From Acidovorax sp. DW039 (GTDB lineage: Bacteria; Pseudomonadota; Gammaproteobacteria; Burkholderiales; Burkholderiaceae_C): a stretch of 64,000 nt of DNA. Position 1 is the first letter of the stretch; the number at the start of each line of letters is the position of its first letter. Shown here piece by piece: positions 51,734-59,669 of the stretch. The stretch spans positions 3,944,001 to 4,008,000 of the forward strand of contig NZ_AP029019.1 of assembly GCF_037101375.1 (NCBI RefSeq). Reading direction: 5' to 3'. A model generated the notes under the pieces. The model did not search any database. It had not been told where the DNA came from and worked only from the letters and a program-made list of their open reading frames with translations. The position numbers were made by a program, and so were the translations under genes.

Positions 51734-52741
51734 TCAATCTGCTTTGAGGTCGAGCGCTTTTGCAATCTGGCTATAGGTGGTCACTTCGCGGGCCACGCGA
51801 GTGGCAAAGGCGTTGCCGCAGACCGATTCAGTCTCCATGCCCATGCCGCGCAGCTTCTCGGTAGCCGACGGACTCTTGGCAAAGTCGGCCGCCGTGCGCT
51901 CCAGCGCCTGAGCGATGGACTCGGGTAGTCCCGCCGGGGCCAGCACGCCGTACCACACGTCGGCCGCGTAGTTGCCACCGCCTGCCTCGGCAAAGGTGGG
52001 CACGTCAGGCACCAGGGCCGAGCGCTGGGGCGCGCCCACGGCCAAGGCGCGCAGCTTGCCGCTCTGTATCTGCGGCAGCACCGAGCCCAGCGTGGCGAAC
52101 GAGCTGTCGAGCTGGCCGCCCATCAGGTCCGTCACCACCGGCGCAGCGCCCTTGTAGGGCACGTGGTTGAGCTGCAGGCCCTGGGCGCGGGCAAAGATCT
52201 CAGTGGCGAAGTGGCCTGAGCTGCCCACCCCCGCCGTGCCTGCCGTCACGCGTCCGGGCTCGGCACGGGCCTTGGCCTGGTAGTCGGCCAGCGTCTTCAC
52301 CGGCAGGCCGGGGGCCACCACCAGCACCGTGGGGCTGCCCGCCACCGTGCACAGCGGGCGGAAGGACTTCACCGCATCAAACTTGACGCGGCCCTGGTAC
52401 AGCGCCGGAATCATGGTGTGGTTGGTGGCACCGAACAGCAGCGTGTAGCCATCGGCCAGGGCACTGGCCACAGCCTGCGCGGCAATGACGGTGCCCGCAC
52501 CGGGCTTGTTGTCGATGATGAAGGGCTGGCCCAGCGCCTTGCTGGCATGGTCGGCAAACGCACGTGCCACCACATCGGTAGGGCCACCAGCCGCAAAGCC
52601 CACCACCAGCTTCACGGGCTTAGTCGGATAGGCTGCTGCGCCCGTTTGCGCATGGGCAGCGCCATACGCTACCAAAAACATAGCTGCCAGCGCTTTATTC
52701 ATAAGCGCTACAGACCTATTTTTCTTAAACTTCTTGTGCAT
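51734..52741 (-). CDS. Bug/TctC-family receptor (copy B), signal peptide encoded in a repeat
   Basis: This periplasmic receptor has KLVVGFAAGGPTDVVARAFA, IIDNKPGAGTVIAAQAVA, HVPYKGAAPVVTDLMGGQ and VPDVPTFAEAGGGNY. ATG 52741 gives MHKKFKKNRSVALMNKALAA then MFLVAYGAAHAQ. A later ATG at 52702 gives MNKALAAMFLVAYGAAHAQ, a good signal peptide by itself. Bases 52671-52723, which encode this N-terminal part, are dispersed repeat R8. So the signal peptide appears to have been built from a repeat. Confidence 0.9.
   Translation of the reverse strand: MHKKFKKNRSVALMNKALAAMFLVAYGAAHAQTGAAAYPTKPVKLVVGFAAGGPTDVVARAFADHASKALGQPFIIDNKPGAGTVIAAQAVASALADGYTLLFGATNHTMIPALYQGRVKFDAVKSFRPLCTVAGSPTVLVVAPGLPVKTLADYQAKARAEPGRVTAGTAGVGSSGHFATEIFARAQGLQLNHVPYKGAAPVVTDLMGGQLDSSFATLGSVLPQIQSGKLRALAVGAPQRSALVPDVPTFAEAGGGNYAADVWYGVLAPAGLPESIAQALERTAADFAKSPSATEKLRGMGMETESVCGNAFATRVAREVTTYSQIAKALDLKAD
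52671..52723. repeat. Dispersed palindromic repeat R8 inside a signal-peptide coding region
   Basis: On the minus strand it reads AAAAATAGGTCTGTAGCGCT, then TATGAATAAAGCGC and TGGCAGCTATGTTTTTGG. This matches the family core on both halves. It lies within the 5' end of the Bug receptor gene at 51734-52741 and is translated there in frame. Confidence 0.82.
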
Positions 52742-52825
52742 GGTGCTTGTCTCCGGGAGGGCACGGGTGCCGCGCAGCACGGGGGCATGCGCGGCCCTGG
52801 GCCTTTGTTGTCCATTGAACCGTGT

Positions 52826-53767
52826 TCAGGCCGCCACAGCGCTGCGGGCCAGCACGGCCAGCAGGTTCTTGGCTGCGCCCACGCCCATGTTCACGTAGGC
52901 ATCGCTCGTCACGCCGCCGATGTGGGGGCTGAGGATGAAGTTCTTCTCGCCCTGGAAGGGGTGACCCGCCGTCATGGGCTCCACCGCAAAGCTGTCAAGC
53001 CCCGCTGCCATCACCTGGCCCGAGCGCACGGCGGCTAGCAGATCGGCTTCGTCGATCAGGCCGCCGCGAGCCGTGTTCACCACGATCACACCGCGCTTGC
53101 ATTGCGCCAGCGTGGCGGCATTCAGCATGCCCCGGTTGTCGTCGGTCAGCGGGCAGTGCAGCGAGATGGCATCCGACTCGCGCCAGATGGTTTCCAGGTC
53201 CACCGCCTGCACATAGGCGGGCAGGTTCTTGGCAAATGGATCGAAGCCGATCACGCGCATGCCCAGGGCGTCAGCCATCTTGGCAAAGCGCAGGCCAATG
53301 GCGCCCAGGCCCACCAGGCCCACGGTGCGGCCGCCCAGTTCCAGGCTCTTGTGCGTGGCTTTGTCCCAGTGGCCCGCGTGCATGCGCGCATCCAGTGCCA
53401 CCACCGATTTGGCGCAGGCCAGCAGCAGGGCCAGGGCCTGCTCGGCCACGGCAGCGGCGTTGGCGCCCACGGCGGCCACCACTTCAATGCCACGGGCTTT
53501 GGCGGCCACCTTGTCGATGGTGTCGGTGCCGCTGCCGTGCTTGGAGATGACCTTGAGCGCGGGGGCCGCGTCCATCACCGCTGCGCCCACCTTGCCGTAG
53601 CGCACGATGATGGCCACGGGGTTGTGCGCGCGGCACAAGGCCACCATGTCGTCCTCGGTGGGCGTCTTGCCTGCGTAGACGACTTCGTAGCCTGTGAGCA
53701 GATCGAGGGCTTGTTGCGCCAGATCGGCGCCGGTCACGATGATGACGGGTTGGGTAACGTTGCTCAC
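52826..53767 (-). CDS. D-2-hydroxyacid dehydrogenase (phosphoglycerate dehydrogenase family)
   Basis: This NAD-dependent oxidoreductase interconverts a 2-hydroxyacid and a 2-oxoacid. The protein begins at GTG 53767 (VSNVTQPVIIVTGADLAQQA), with AAGGGG eight bases upstream, overlapping the stop of the preceding gene (GTGA). The NAD fold is VGLVGLGAIGLRFAKMADAL. The catalytic Arg is in VNTARGGLIDE, and the His is in LSPHIGGVTSDAY. It is 313 residues. Its neighbour is an RraA-like aldolase, suggesting a shared route through oxo- and hydroxyacids. Confidence 0.9.
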   Translation of the reverse strand: MSNVTQPVIIVTGADLAQQALDLLTGYEVVYAGKTPTEDDMVALCRAHNPVAIIVRYGKVGAAVMDAAPALKVISKHGSGTDTIDKVAAKARGIEVVAAVGANAAAVAEQALALLLACAKSVVALDARMHAGHWDKATHKSLELGGRTVGLVGLGAIGLRFAKMADALGMRVIGFDPFAKNLPAYVQAVDLETIWRESDAISLHCPLTDDNRGMLNAATLAQCKRGVIVVNTARGGLIDEADLLAAVRSGQVMAAGLDSFAVEPMTAGHPFQGEKNFILSPHIGGVTSDAYVNMGVGAAKNLLAVLARSAVAA

Positions 53768-54450
53768 AGCGATTCCCCTTCCTTCAGCAGGCCCGCCGCG
53801 CGCAGGGCGGCAGGCAGCCATTTCGATGCGGTGTCGCCACGGGCAATGGCTTCGATGCGGGCGGCTTCGTCGGCCACCTTCTTGTCGGCCAGGGCCAGCA
53901 TGCCGGGGGCCTTCTCGCGCTCGATGACGACCACGCCATCGGCGTCGCCCACCACCAGGTCACCGGGGTTCACCACCGCGCCACCGGCGCTGATGGGGTG
54001 GTTGATGCGGCCGGGCACGTACTTGGTCGGGCCTGCGGGGTTGAAGCCCGCGCTGAACACGGGGAAGTCCAGCTCCAGAATTTCCAGCTTGTCGCGAATG
54101 GCGGCGTCCACGATCACGCCCGCCAGGCCGCGCTTTTTGCAGGCGCTGAGCATCAGCGTGCCCATCAGTGCGGCAGTCTGGTCGCCCTTGCCGTCGATCA
54201 CCAACACATCGCCCGGCTGGGCCAGGGCGATGGCGGCGTGGATCATGAGGTTGTCGCCGGGGCGCACTTCCACGGTGAAGGCGGGGCCAGCCACCTTCAT
54301 GTTCTGGTGCACAGGCGCCACGCGGCCATGCATGGTGCCGCGGCGGCCCGCCACGTCGGCCAGGATGGCGGCTTGGTAGGTAGAGGCTTTGGCCACGACG
54401 TCGGCGCTGACGCGGTCGATGGTGCGGATGATTTCAGGGAGTTGGCTCAT
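53764..54450 (-). CDS. RraA-like protein, 4-hydroxy-4-methyl-2-oxoglutarate aldolase family
   Basis: Members cleave 4-hydroxy-2-oxoacids (HMG/CHA aldolase) to pyruvate or oxaloacetate with a divalent metal; some only regulate RNase E. The protein is 228 residues from ATG 54450 (MSQLPEIIRTIDRVSADVV). It has PGDNLMIHAAIALAQPGDVL, the GKGDQTAALMGTLM loop and GVIVDAAIRDKLEI, with the Arg-Asp (RD) pair of catalytic members. It lies in the nine-gene operon before the hydroxyacid dehydrogenase. Confidence 0.88.
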   Translation of the reverse strand: MSQLPEIIRTIDRVSADVVAKASTYQAAILADVAGRRGTMHGRVAPVHQNMKVAGPAFTVEVRPGDNLMIHAAIALAQPGDVLVIDGKGDQTAALMGTLMLSACKKRGLAGVIVDAAIRDKLEILELDFPVFSAGFNPAGPTKYVPGRINHPISAGGAVVNPGDLVVGDADGVVVIEREKAPGMLALADKKVADEAARIEAIARGDTASKWLPAALRAAGLLKEGESL

Positions 54451-54506
54451 GGGATCGGTCCGGTTGAAGGAGTCAATGAAGAAAAAAATGGGGGTATGAA
54501 AAGTGT

Positions 54507-55523
54507 TCAGTCGGCCTTGATATTTCCGTCTTTGATGACCTTGGCCCACTTGGCGGAGTCGGCCTTTTGCAGGTCGCCCAGCTGCTGGGGCGTGCCGCCC
54601 ACCAGCGTCACACCCAGCTTGTCGGCCAGGGCCATGAGGGCGGGGTCTTTCAGCGCGGCGGCAATCTCGCGGTTCAGGCGCTGCACGATGGCGGCGGGTG
54701 TCTTGGCGGGGGCAAACACGGCCTGCCACTGCTCCACCACAAAGTCCTTGATCCCCGCCTCGCCCATGGTGGGCACGGCAGGCAGGGCCTTGAGGCGCTG
54801 GGCCGATGTGACGGCCAGGGCGCGCAACTTGCCCGACTGCACATGCGGCAGGGCAGCGGCTGCGGGGGCGAACATGAACTGCACCTGCTCGGCCAGCGTG
54901 TCTTGCAGCGCAGGGGTGTCGCCCTTGTAGGGCACATGGATGAAGCGCGCGCCGGTTTGCTGCTGCAGCAGCTCGCCCTGCATTTGCAAAATCGTGCCGT
55001 TGCCGCCCGAGGCAAACGCCAGCTTGCCTGGCTGGGCCTGGGCGGCGGTCAGCAGGTCGGCCACCGTCTTGAACGACTGGTTCGCGCCCACCACCAGAAT
55101 ATGCGGGATGGTGCCCACGGTGATCACGGGCTCAAACGCCGTGATGTGGTCGTAGGGCAGCTTGGCCATCAGGTGCGGCGCAATGGCCTGCGGGCCGATG
55201 GACGTGCCCAGCAGCGTGAGCCCGTCGGGCGCCGCCTTGGCCACATAGGCCGCGCCAATGGTGCCCGTGGCCCCGGCCTTGTTGTCCACGATGACGTTGG
55301 TGGACAGGGCCGCGCCCAGCTTGAGCGCAATGTTGCGGCCCAACACATCGGTGCTGCCGCCGGCGGGGTACGGAACCACCCAGGTGATGAGCTTGCCCGC
55401 AGGCCAGTCGCCTTGCGCCCTGGCGGGCAACCCGGCCCCCACACCAGCGCCCGCAAAGGCCAGGGTGGTCAACAGATGGCGGCGCTGCACGCCGCGCGGG
55501 GAAAGGGGAGACAAAGAGGTCAT
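54507..55523 (-). CDS. Bug/TctC-family receptor (copy C), twin-arginine-like signal
   Basis: The 338-residue periplasmic receptor has a signal with RR followed by hydrophobic residues (VQRRHLLTTLAFAGAGVGAG) ending ARAQ, which resembles a Tat signal. Receptor motifs are ITWVVPYPAGGSTDVLGRNI, VIVDNKAGATGTIGAAYVAK, FIHVPYKGDTPALQDTLAEQ and LPAVPTMGEAGIKDF. It lies 12 bp after the amidohydrolase copy 2 and 56 bp before the RraA-like gene. Confidence 0.9.
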   Translation of the reverse strand: MTSLSPLSPRGVQRRHLLTTLAFAGAGVGAGLPARAQGDWPAGKLITWVVPYPAGGSTDVLGRNIALKLGAALSTNVIVDNKAGATGTIGAAYVAKAAPDGLTLLGTSIGPQAIAPHLMAKLPYDHITAFEPVITVGTIPHILVVGANQSFKTVADLLTAAQAQPGKLAFASGGNGTILQMQGELLQQQTGARFIHVPYKGDTPALQDTLAEQVQFMFAPAAAALPHVQSGKLRALAVTSAQRLKALPAVPTMGEAGIKDFVVEQWQAVFAPAKTPAAIVQRLNREIAAALKDPALMALADKLGVTLVGGTPQQLGDLQKADSAKWAKVIKDGNIKAD

Positions 55524-55535
55524 GGTGCAAGGCCC

Positions 55536-56456
55536 TCAGACAGGGGTGGGAGATGAAGAAATCGATACCGGGGCAAAGCCGTAGAGCGCGGCGGGGTTAG
55601 CGACCAGCACGCGGTGCAGCGCATCGGCACCGGCCTGATCGCACCAGCGCGCCAGGGTGTCGATTTGCAATGCGTCGTCCGGCACGGGGTGCAGGCCCGC
55701 ACTGGCGGTGGCGTGGGGCCAGTCGCTGCCCCACAGCACGCGCTCAGGCGCCGCACGCAGGTAGCTGGTGGCCAGCGCATCGAGCGCCGGGTCGTCCACC
55801 GCATGGGTGGGGCTGACGATATAGCCGCCCGAGAGCTTGACCCAGGCCCGGCCCCCGCCCAGCAGTTGCAGCAGCAGCGCGTGGGCGGGGTGCTGCCCCG
55901 CCTGTGCGGGGGCGATGCGGCCCAGGTGGTCGAACACCAGGGGCACGGGCACGCTGCGCAGCACATCGCCAAGACTGGCCAGCACATCGGGTGCCATCAG
56001 CAGCTGCAGGTGCCAGCCCCAGGGCGCAATACGCCGGGCCAGGGGCAAGATAGAGTCCACCGAGCCGGTGACGCCCAGCGACAGGTTCAGCCGCACGCCG
56101 CGCACGCCCGCGTCGTGCAGGGCTTGCAGCTGGGCATCGCTCTCGCGGCCATCGATCACGGCCACCCCCCGGGCCTGCTCGCCCAACACAGCCAGGCCCT
56201 GCAGCATGCAGCGATTGTCCGCACCGTAGGTGGATGGTGTGACCAGCACCGTGCGCTCGGTGCCCAGGCGCTGCTGCAGCGCGCGGTAGTCGCTGGCCGA
56301 CGCATCGGGCGGCAGCAGCTTGGCACCGGGTGCCGCGGGAAAGCGTTGGTCGTACACATGCACATGGCAGTCGCAGGCCCCCGCAGGCAGTGTGGTGCGG
56401 GGCGCCGCCGTTCCCTGCGAGAACGGTACGGGCGTGGCAAGGCAATCGCGGGTCAT
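55536..56456 (-). CDS. TIM-barrel amidohydrolase, 2-pyrone-4,6-dicarboxylate lactonase-like (copy 2)
   Basis: This is the second LigI-like hydrolase of the operon. The 306-residue protein has CDCHVHVYDQRF, VTPSTYGADN, VPLVFDHLGRIAP, WVKLSGGYI and VLWGSDWPHA. The conserved positions equal those of copy 1 (49828-50736), with divergence elsewhere, so it is an old duplication rather than a recent one. It lies between two Bug receptor genes. Two paralogs in one operon may act on different lactones, or one may have drifted. Confidence 0.85.
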   Translation of the reverse strand: MTRDCLATPVPFSQGTAAPRTTLPAGACDCHVHVYDQRFPAAPGAKLLPPDASASDYRALQQRLGTERTVLVTPSTYGADNRCMLQGLAVLGEQARGVAVIDGRESDAQLQALHDAGVRGVRLNLSLGVTGSVDSILPLARRIAPWGWHLQLLMAPDVLASLGDVLRSVPVPLVFDHLGRIAPAQAGQHPAHALLLQLLGGGRAWVKLSGGYIVSPTHAVDDPALDALATSYLRAAPERVLWGSDWPHATASAGLHPVPDDALQIDTLARWCDQAGADALHRVLVANPAALYGFAPVSISSSPTPV

Positions 56457-56497
56457 GGCGATAGGCTGTCAGCGGGGATGAGCGTGGCGCGGCGCTA

Positions 56498-57502
56498 TCA
56501 GTCCAGGCTGGCGCCCGAGTCCTTCACGATCTTGGACCAGCGGGGCACTTCGGTGCGCAACAGGGCCGAGAACTGCTCGGACGTACCACCCAGGATTTCG
56601 CCGCCTTCAGAGCGCAGCTTGTCGGCCACGTCCGGCTGCTTGAGGGCCTGGTTGATGGCCTTGTTGAGCTGCGCCACGATGGCTGCGGGCGTGCCCGCCG
56701 GGGCCAGCACACCGAACCAGGTCACGGCCTCAAAGCCTTTGAAGCCCGACTCTGCCAGCGTGGGCACATCGGGCAGTTGCGCGGAACGCTGGGCCGATGT
56801 GATGGCAATGACCTTGAGCTTGCCGTTGCGCACATGCCCCAGCAGCGTGGGCACGGACGACATGTACAGGTCGATCTGCCCGCCCATCAGGTCGGTCATG
56901 GCCTGGGCCGCGCCCTTGTAGGGGATGTGACGCAGCTGGATGCCAGCAGCGTTCTCGGCCAGTTCACCGGCCAGATGGGCCACGGTGCCGTTGCCCGAGT
57001 AGCCCAGCGTCAAGGCATCAGGCTTGCCCTTGGACGCAGCCACCACATCGGCAAAGTTCTTGAAGCGCGAGTTGACCGGCACGGCCATCACGATGGGCGA
57101 GGAAGACACCAGCGCCACCGGAGCCAAGTCCTTGAGCGGGTCGTAGGGCAGCTTCTTGTACAGCGTGGGGTTGATGGCGAGGTTGCTGGTCTGCCCCATC
57201 ACCAGGGTGTAGCCGTCGGGGTCGGCCTTGGCTACGGCGTCCACCCCCAGGTTGCCACCGGCACCGGGGCGGTTGTCCACGATCACGCTCCACTTGTTCT
57301 GGTCGGCCACCTTCTGCGCCACGGCGCGGGCGATCATGTCGGTGCCGCCACCGGGTGGGAACGGAACAATCAGGCGGATGGGCTTGGCAGGGTAAGCCGG
57401 CTGGGCCTGGGCTGCGGTGACGGGAAGCCCCGCCGCGATGAGTACGGCTGCTGCAGCGGAAAGGAAGGCCGCATGTCGGCGGCCAAGCTTGAAGAAAGTC
57501 AT
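56498..57502 (-). CDS. Bug/TctC-family receptor (copy D)
   Basis: The protein is 334 residues from ATG 57502 (MTFFKLGRRHAAFLSAAAAV, with GGAG nine bases upstream); the signal peptide ends AAQAQPAYP. Receptor marks are IRLIVPFPPGGGTDMIARAV, VIVDNRPGAGGNLGVDAVAK, HIPYKGAAQAMTDLMGGQID and LPDVPTLAESGFKGFE. It is the first gene of the nine-gene operon and is divergent from the IclR regulator, so it is probably induced together with the enzymes that follow. Confidence 0.93.
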   Translation of the reverse strand: MTFFKLGRRHAAFLSAAAAVLIAAGLPVTAAQAQPAYPAKPIRLIVPFPPGGGTDMIARAVAQKVADQNKWSVIVDNRPGAGGNLGVDAVAKADPDGYTLVMGQTSNLAINPTLYKKLPYDPLKDLAPVALVSSSPIVMAVPVNSRFKNFADVVAASKGKPDALTLGYSGNGTVAHLAGELAENAAGIQLRHIPYKGAAQAMTDLMGGQIDLYMSSVPTLLGHVRNGKLKVIAITSAQRSAQLPDVPTLAESGFKGFEAVTWFGVLAPAGTPAAIVAQLNKAINQALKQPDVADKLRSEGGEILGGTSEQFSALLRTEVPRWSKIVKDSGASLD

Positions 57503-57568
57503 GGCGGTTGTCTCCGTTGTTGTGGCAAACACATGCCAGCGCGTTGGCTAGGCATGGGCGCGACTTTA

Positions 57569-57612
57569 TGAAAACGTTTCAATCCATACAATGGCGTTTC
57601 GAACAATGAAAC
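57569..57612. promoter_or_regulatory. Candidate IclR operators in the divergent promoter
   Basis: Two short inverted repeats lie between the divergent Bug copy D and iclR-like genes: TGAAAACGTTTCA (57569-57581) and GTTTC-N7-GAAAC (57596-57612). The half site GTTTC/GAAAC is shared. The second ends eight bases before the regulator ATG, fitting autoregulation. Confidence 0.5.
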
Positions 57613-57619
57613 ACATTGC

Positions 57620-58453
57620 ATGATGAGCAACCGTCGAGCGACCGCCGCCCCCCCACTGCCCACCCCGGCTGAGGACACACCCCGTGGGAGCGACTTACCG
57701 ACCACAACAGCCAGCGATGCCGCGCCCTCAGAGGCTGGGGGGGTGACGGCCGTCACCCGTGCCCTGCAGTTGCTGGATGCCTTTGCCCTGGGAGAGTCGC
57801 ATCTGTCGCTGGCCCAGCTCAGCCGCCGCTGTGGTCTGCACAAAACCACGGCACTGAGGCTGGCGCGCACCCTGGCCGCCTCGGGCTACATGGTGCAAAG
57901 GGACGATGGCGACTGGCGACTGGGCCCGTCGGCAGGCTGGCTGGGGGCGCGCTACCAGGCAGGTTTTGACGTACAGAACGTGATGGAACCTGCCTTGCGG
58001 GCCTTGACACAGGCCAGCGGCGAAAGCGCAGCGTTTTATGTGCGCGAAGGCAATGTGCGCACATGCCTGGTGCGTGTGGAAGGCCCCCAGGCCTTGCGCC
58101 ACCATGCGCGCATGGGCGAGGGCCTGCCGCTGGACAAAGGCTCTCCGGGTCGGGTCATCCTCGCCTTCTCGGGTGAACCCGGCGAGGTGTATGAACAGAT
58201 CCGCAGGCGGGGCTATCACTACTCGATTGGCGAGCGGGAACAAGGGGTGGCAACGGTGTCTGCCCCCGTTTTTGGCATGCACTGGCGCCTGCTGGGCTCC
58301 GTCTGTATCTCAGGGCCAGACTCGCGCCTTCCCCCTGAGAAGCTCGAATCCCTGGCACAAACCGTGGTGACGGCAGCCAACGCACTGTCTTACGCACTGG
58401 CAGGAACCACGGCACCGGCACCCGCTTCACGCGCCAGCCATTGGCATCCTTAG
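57620..58453 (+). CDS. IclR-family transcriptional regulator
   Basis: The 277-residue protein has a 40-residue Pro/Thr-rich extension, then the winged helix domain (VTAVTRALQLLDAFALGESH and LAQLSRRCGLHKTTALRLAR). The effector domain follows (from about residue 115), with GSPGRVILAFSGEPGEVYEQ and SVCISGPDSRLPPEKL. IclR regulators respond to small carboxylates or aromatics. It is divergent from the operon starting at 57502, which it most likely controls. Confidence 0.93.
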   Translation: MMSNRRATAAPPLPTPAEDTPRGSDLPTTTASDAAPSEAGGVTAVTRALQLLDAFALGESHLSLAQLSRRCGLHKTTALRLARTLAASGYMVQRDDGDWRLGPSAGWLGARYQAGFDVQNVMEPALRALTQASGESAAFYVREGNVRTCLVRVEGPQALRHHARMGEGLPLDKGSPGRVILAFSGEPGEVYEQIRRRGYHYSIGEREQGVATVSAPVFGMHWRLLGSVCISGPDSRLPPEKLESLAQTVVTAANALSYALAGTTAPAPASRASHWHP

Positions 58454-58706
58454 AAGCCAGTCAGAGCAAGTTGGAAGCCTGCGTTGAAACGCAGCCGAGA
58501 AGCGCTGATGTCAGGCTTGTGCATCAATCCGTCCCACCGGCAGGCTGCACAACTTGTACGCCCTGCGGGCAGGGGTAGGCTCATCGGGGCGCTGCCTTGG
58601 CCAAAGCCTGGGTCACACCAAGCAACACCCCACCAGTGGCATTGCCGTGTGATGCCCTTGGCAGCGCCCCGCTCGCCTCCCTGCAATGCTCAATGTTCCT
58701 TCATTG

Positions 58707-59669
58707 CTACGGCAAGCTGCGCAGCACCCGTTCCACCAATGCGTCGACGGTTCCGTCGTGTGCAAAGCCTGCTGCTTGCGCCCGGGGGGTGTGCAGGGCG
58801 GGCTGCTGCCCAAACAATGCCTGAATGCGGGCATCAGGCGCGTAGCGCACGGGTGACGGTCGGTTCAATTGACGGCTCAGGGTGTCTACCACCTCGCCCA
58901 CGCGGGCTTGCAGCACAGGCAGTTGCCATGTGCGTGACAAAGGCATCCGATCAGCCCCGAGCAACGCAGCATGGAGCAGGTTGTCCAGGCATCGATCCAA
59001 TGACATCCACCAGGCCGTGGCATCTGGGGCCACCGGGCACTCGTAGGGCACGCCAGAGCGCACGGAATGAAATATCTGGCTCATGAAGGCGGAACCATGG
59101 CCCGATTCCGCCGGGGGGCGCGCCACAACACCGGGCAGGCGCAGGCTGCAGGCATCCAGCTCGCCCCGGCGGCTGTAGTCCGCCAGCAGCAACTCGGTCA
59201 TCCACTTGTGTGTTCCGTAGCTCAAGCCGGGCTGTGGCAACTGGTCTTCCTGCACAGCGTCTGGGCCCACCGCTCCATACACTGCGACCGAGCTGGCAAA
59301 CACCAGCCGGGGCGCAGCGCCCCGCCCTTCACGCACAGCAAGGGTCAAGCCTTCCAGAAGCTGAATCACATCCAGCAAGTTGGCCTGAACCCCTGCCGTC
59401 GGTTGTCGCTCTGCCAAGGCCCCAGGCATGCTGGCCAGATGGAATATGTATTGCGGTGGTTGTTCCTTCAAGCGTTGCATGAGCGCTGGATCCGCAAAGC
59501 TGCCCGTATGCCAGGTTACGCCTGCCACATCGCAATCATGGCCCCCACTGCGGTCCACCAGTGTGAGCTGCAGGGGCGTGGCACCTGGCAACAAGCCGGG
59601 CTGTGTTTGCAGCCGCTGGACCAGAGCCGCGCCCACAAAACCAGCAGCACCCGTGATCAGCACATGCAT
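58707..59669 (-). CDS. NAD-dependent epimerase/dehydratase, D-erythronate dehydrogenase (DenD)-like
   Basis: The 320-residue extended SDR has MHVLITGAAGFVGAALVQRL, FASSVAVYG and the catalytic SYGTHKWMTELL (Tyr-x3-Lys). It resembles DenD, which oxidises D-erythronate, although UDP-sugar epimerases share these motifs. Its start codon overlaps the FAH-family gene stop (TGATG-type overlap at 59669). It is the last gene of the second catabolic operon. OtnK/OtnI-type partners are not seen here, so the substrate is open. Confidence 0.8.
   Translation of the reverse strand: MHVLITGAAGFVGAALVQRLQTQPGLLPGATPLQLTLVDRSGGHDCDVAGVTWHTGSFADPALMQRLKEQPPQYIFHLASMPGALAERQPTAGVQANLLDVIQLLEGLTLAVREGRGAAPRLVFASSVAVYGAVGPDAVQEDQLPQPGLSYGTHKWMTELLLADYSRRGELDACSLRLPGVVARPPAESGHGSAFMSQIFHSVRSGVPYECPVAPDATAWWMSLDRCLDNLLHAALLGADRMPLSRTWQLPVLQARVGEVVDTLSRQLNRPSPVRYAPDARIQALFGQQPALHTPRAQAAGFAHDGTVDALVERVLRSLP

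Noticed and set aside
52826..57502. Possible recent tandem duplication of the amidohydrolase-Bug pairs
   Set aside because: The paralogs share motifs but differ through most of their length, and no long direct DNA repeats are apparent, so a recent duplication is not supported.
58454..58706. A possible small minus-strand gene or porin remnant between the IclR gene and the epimerase gene
   Set aside because: The open frame ending LRFNAGFQLALTGF has no start signal and no confident match; it could be a degraded gene end, but the evidence is too weak.
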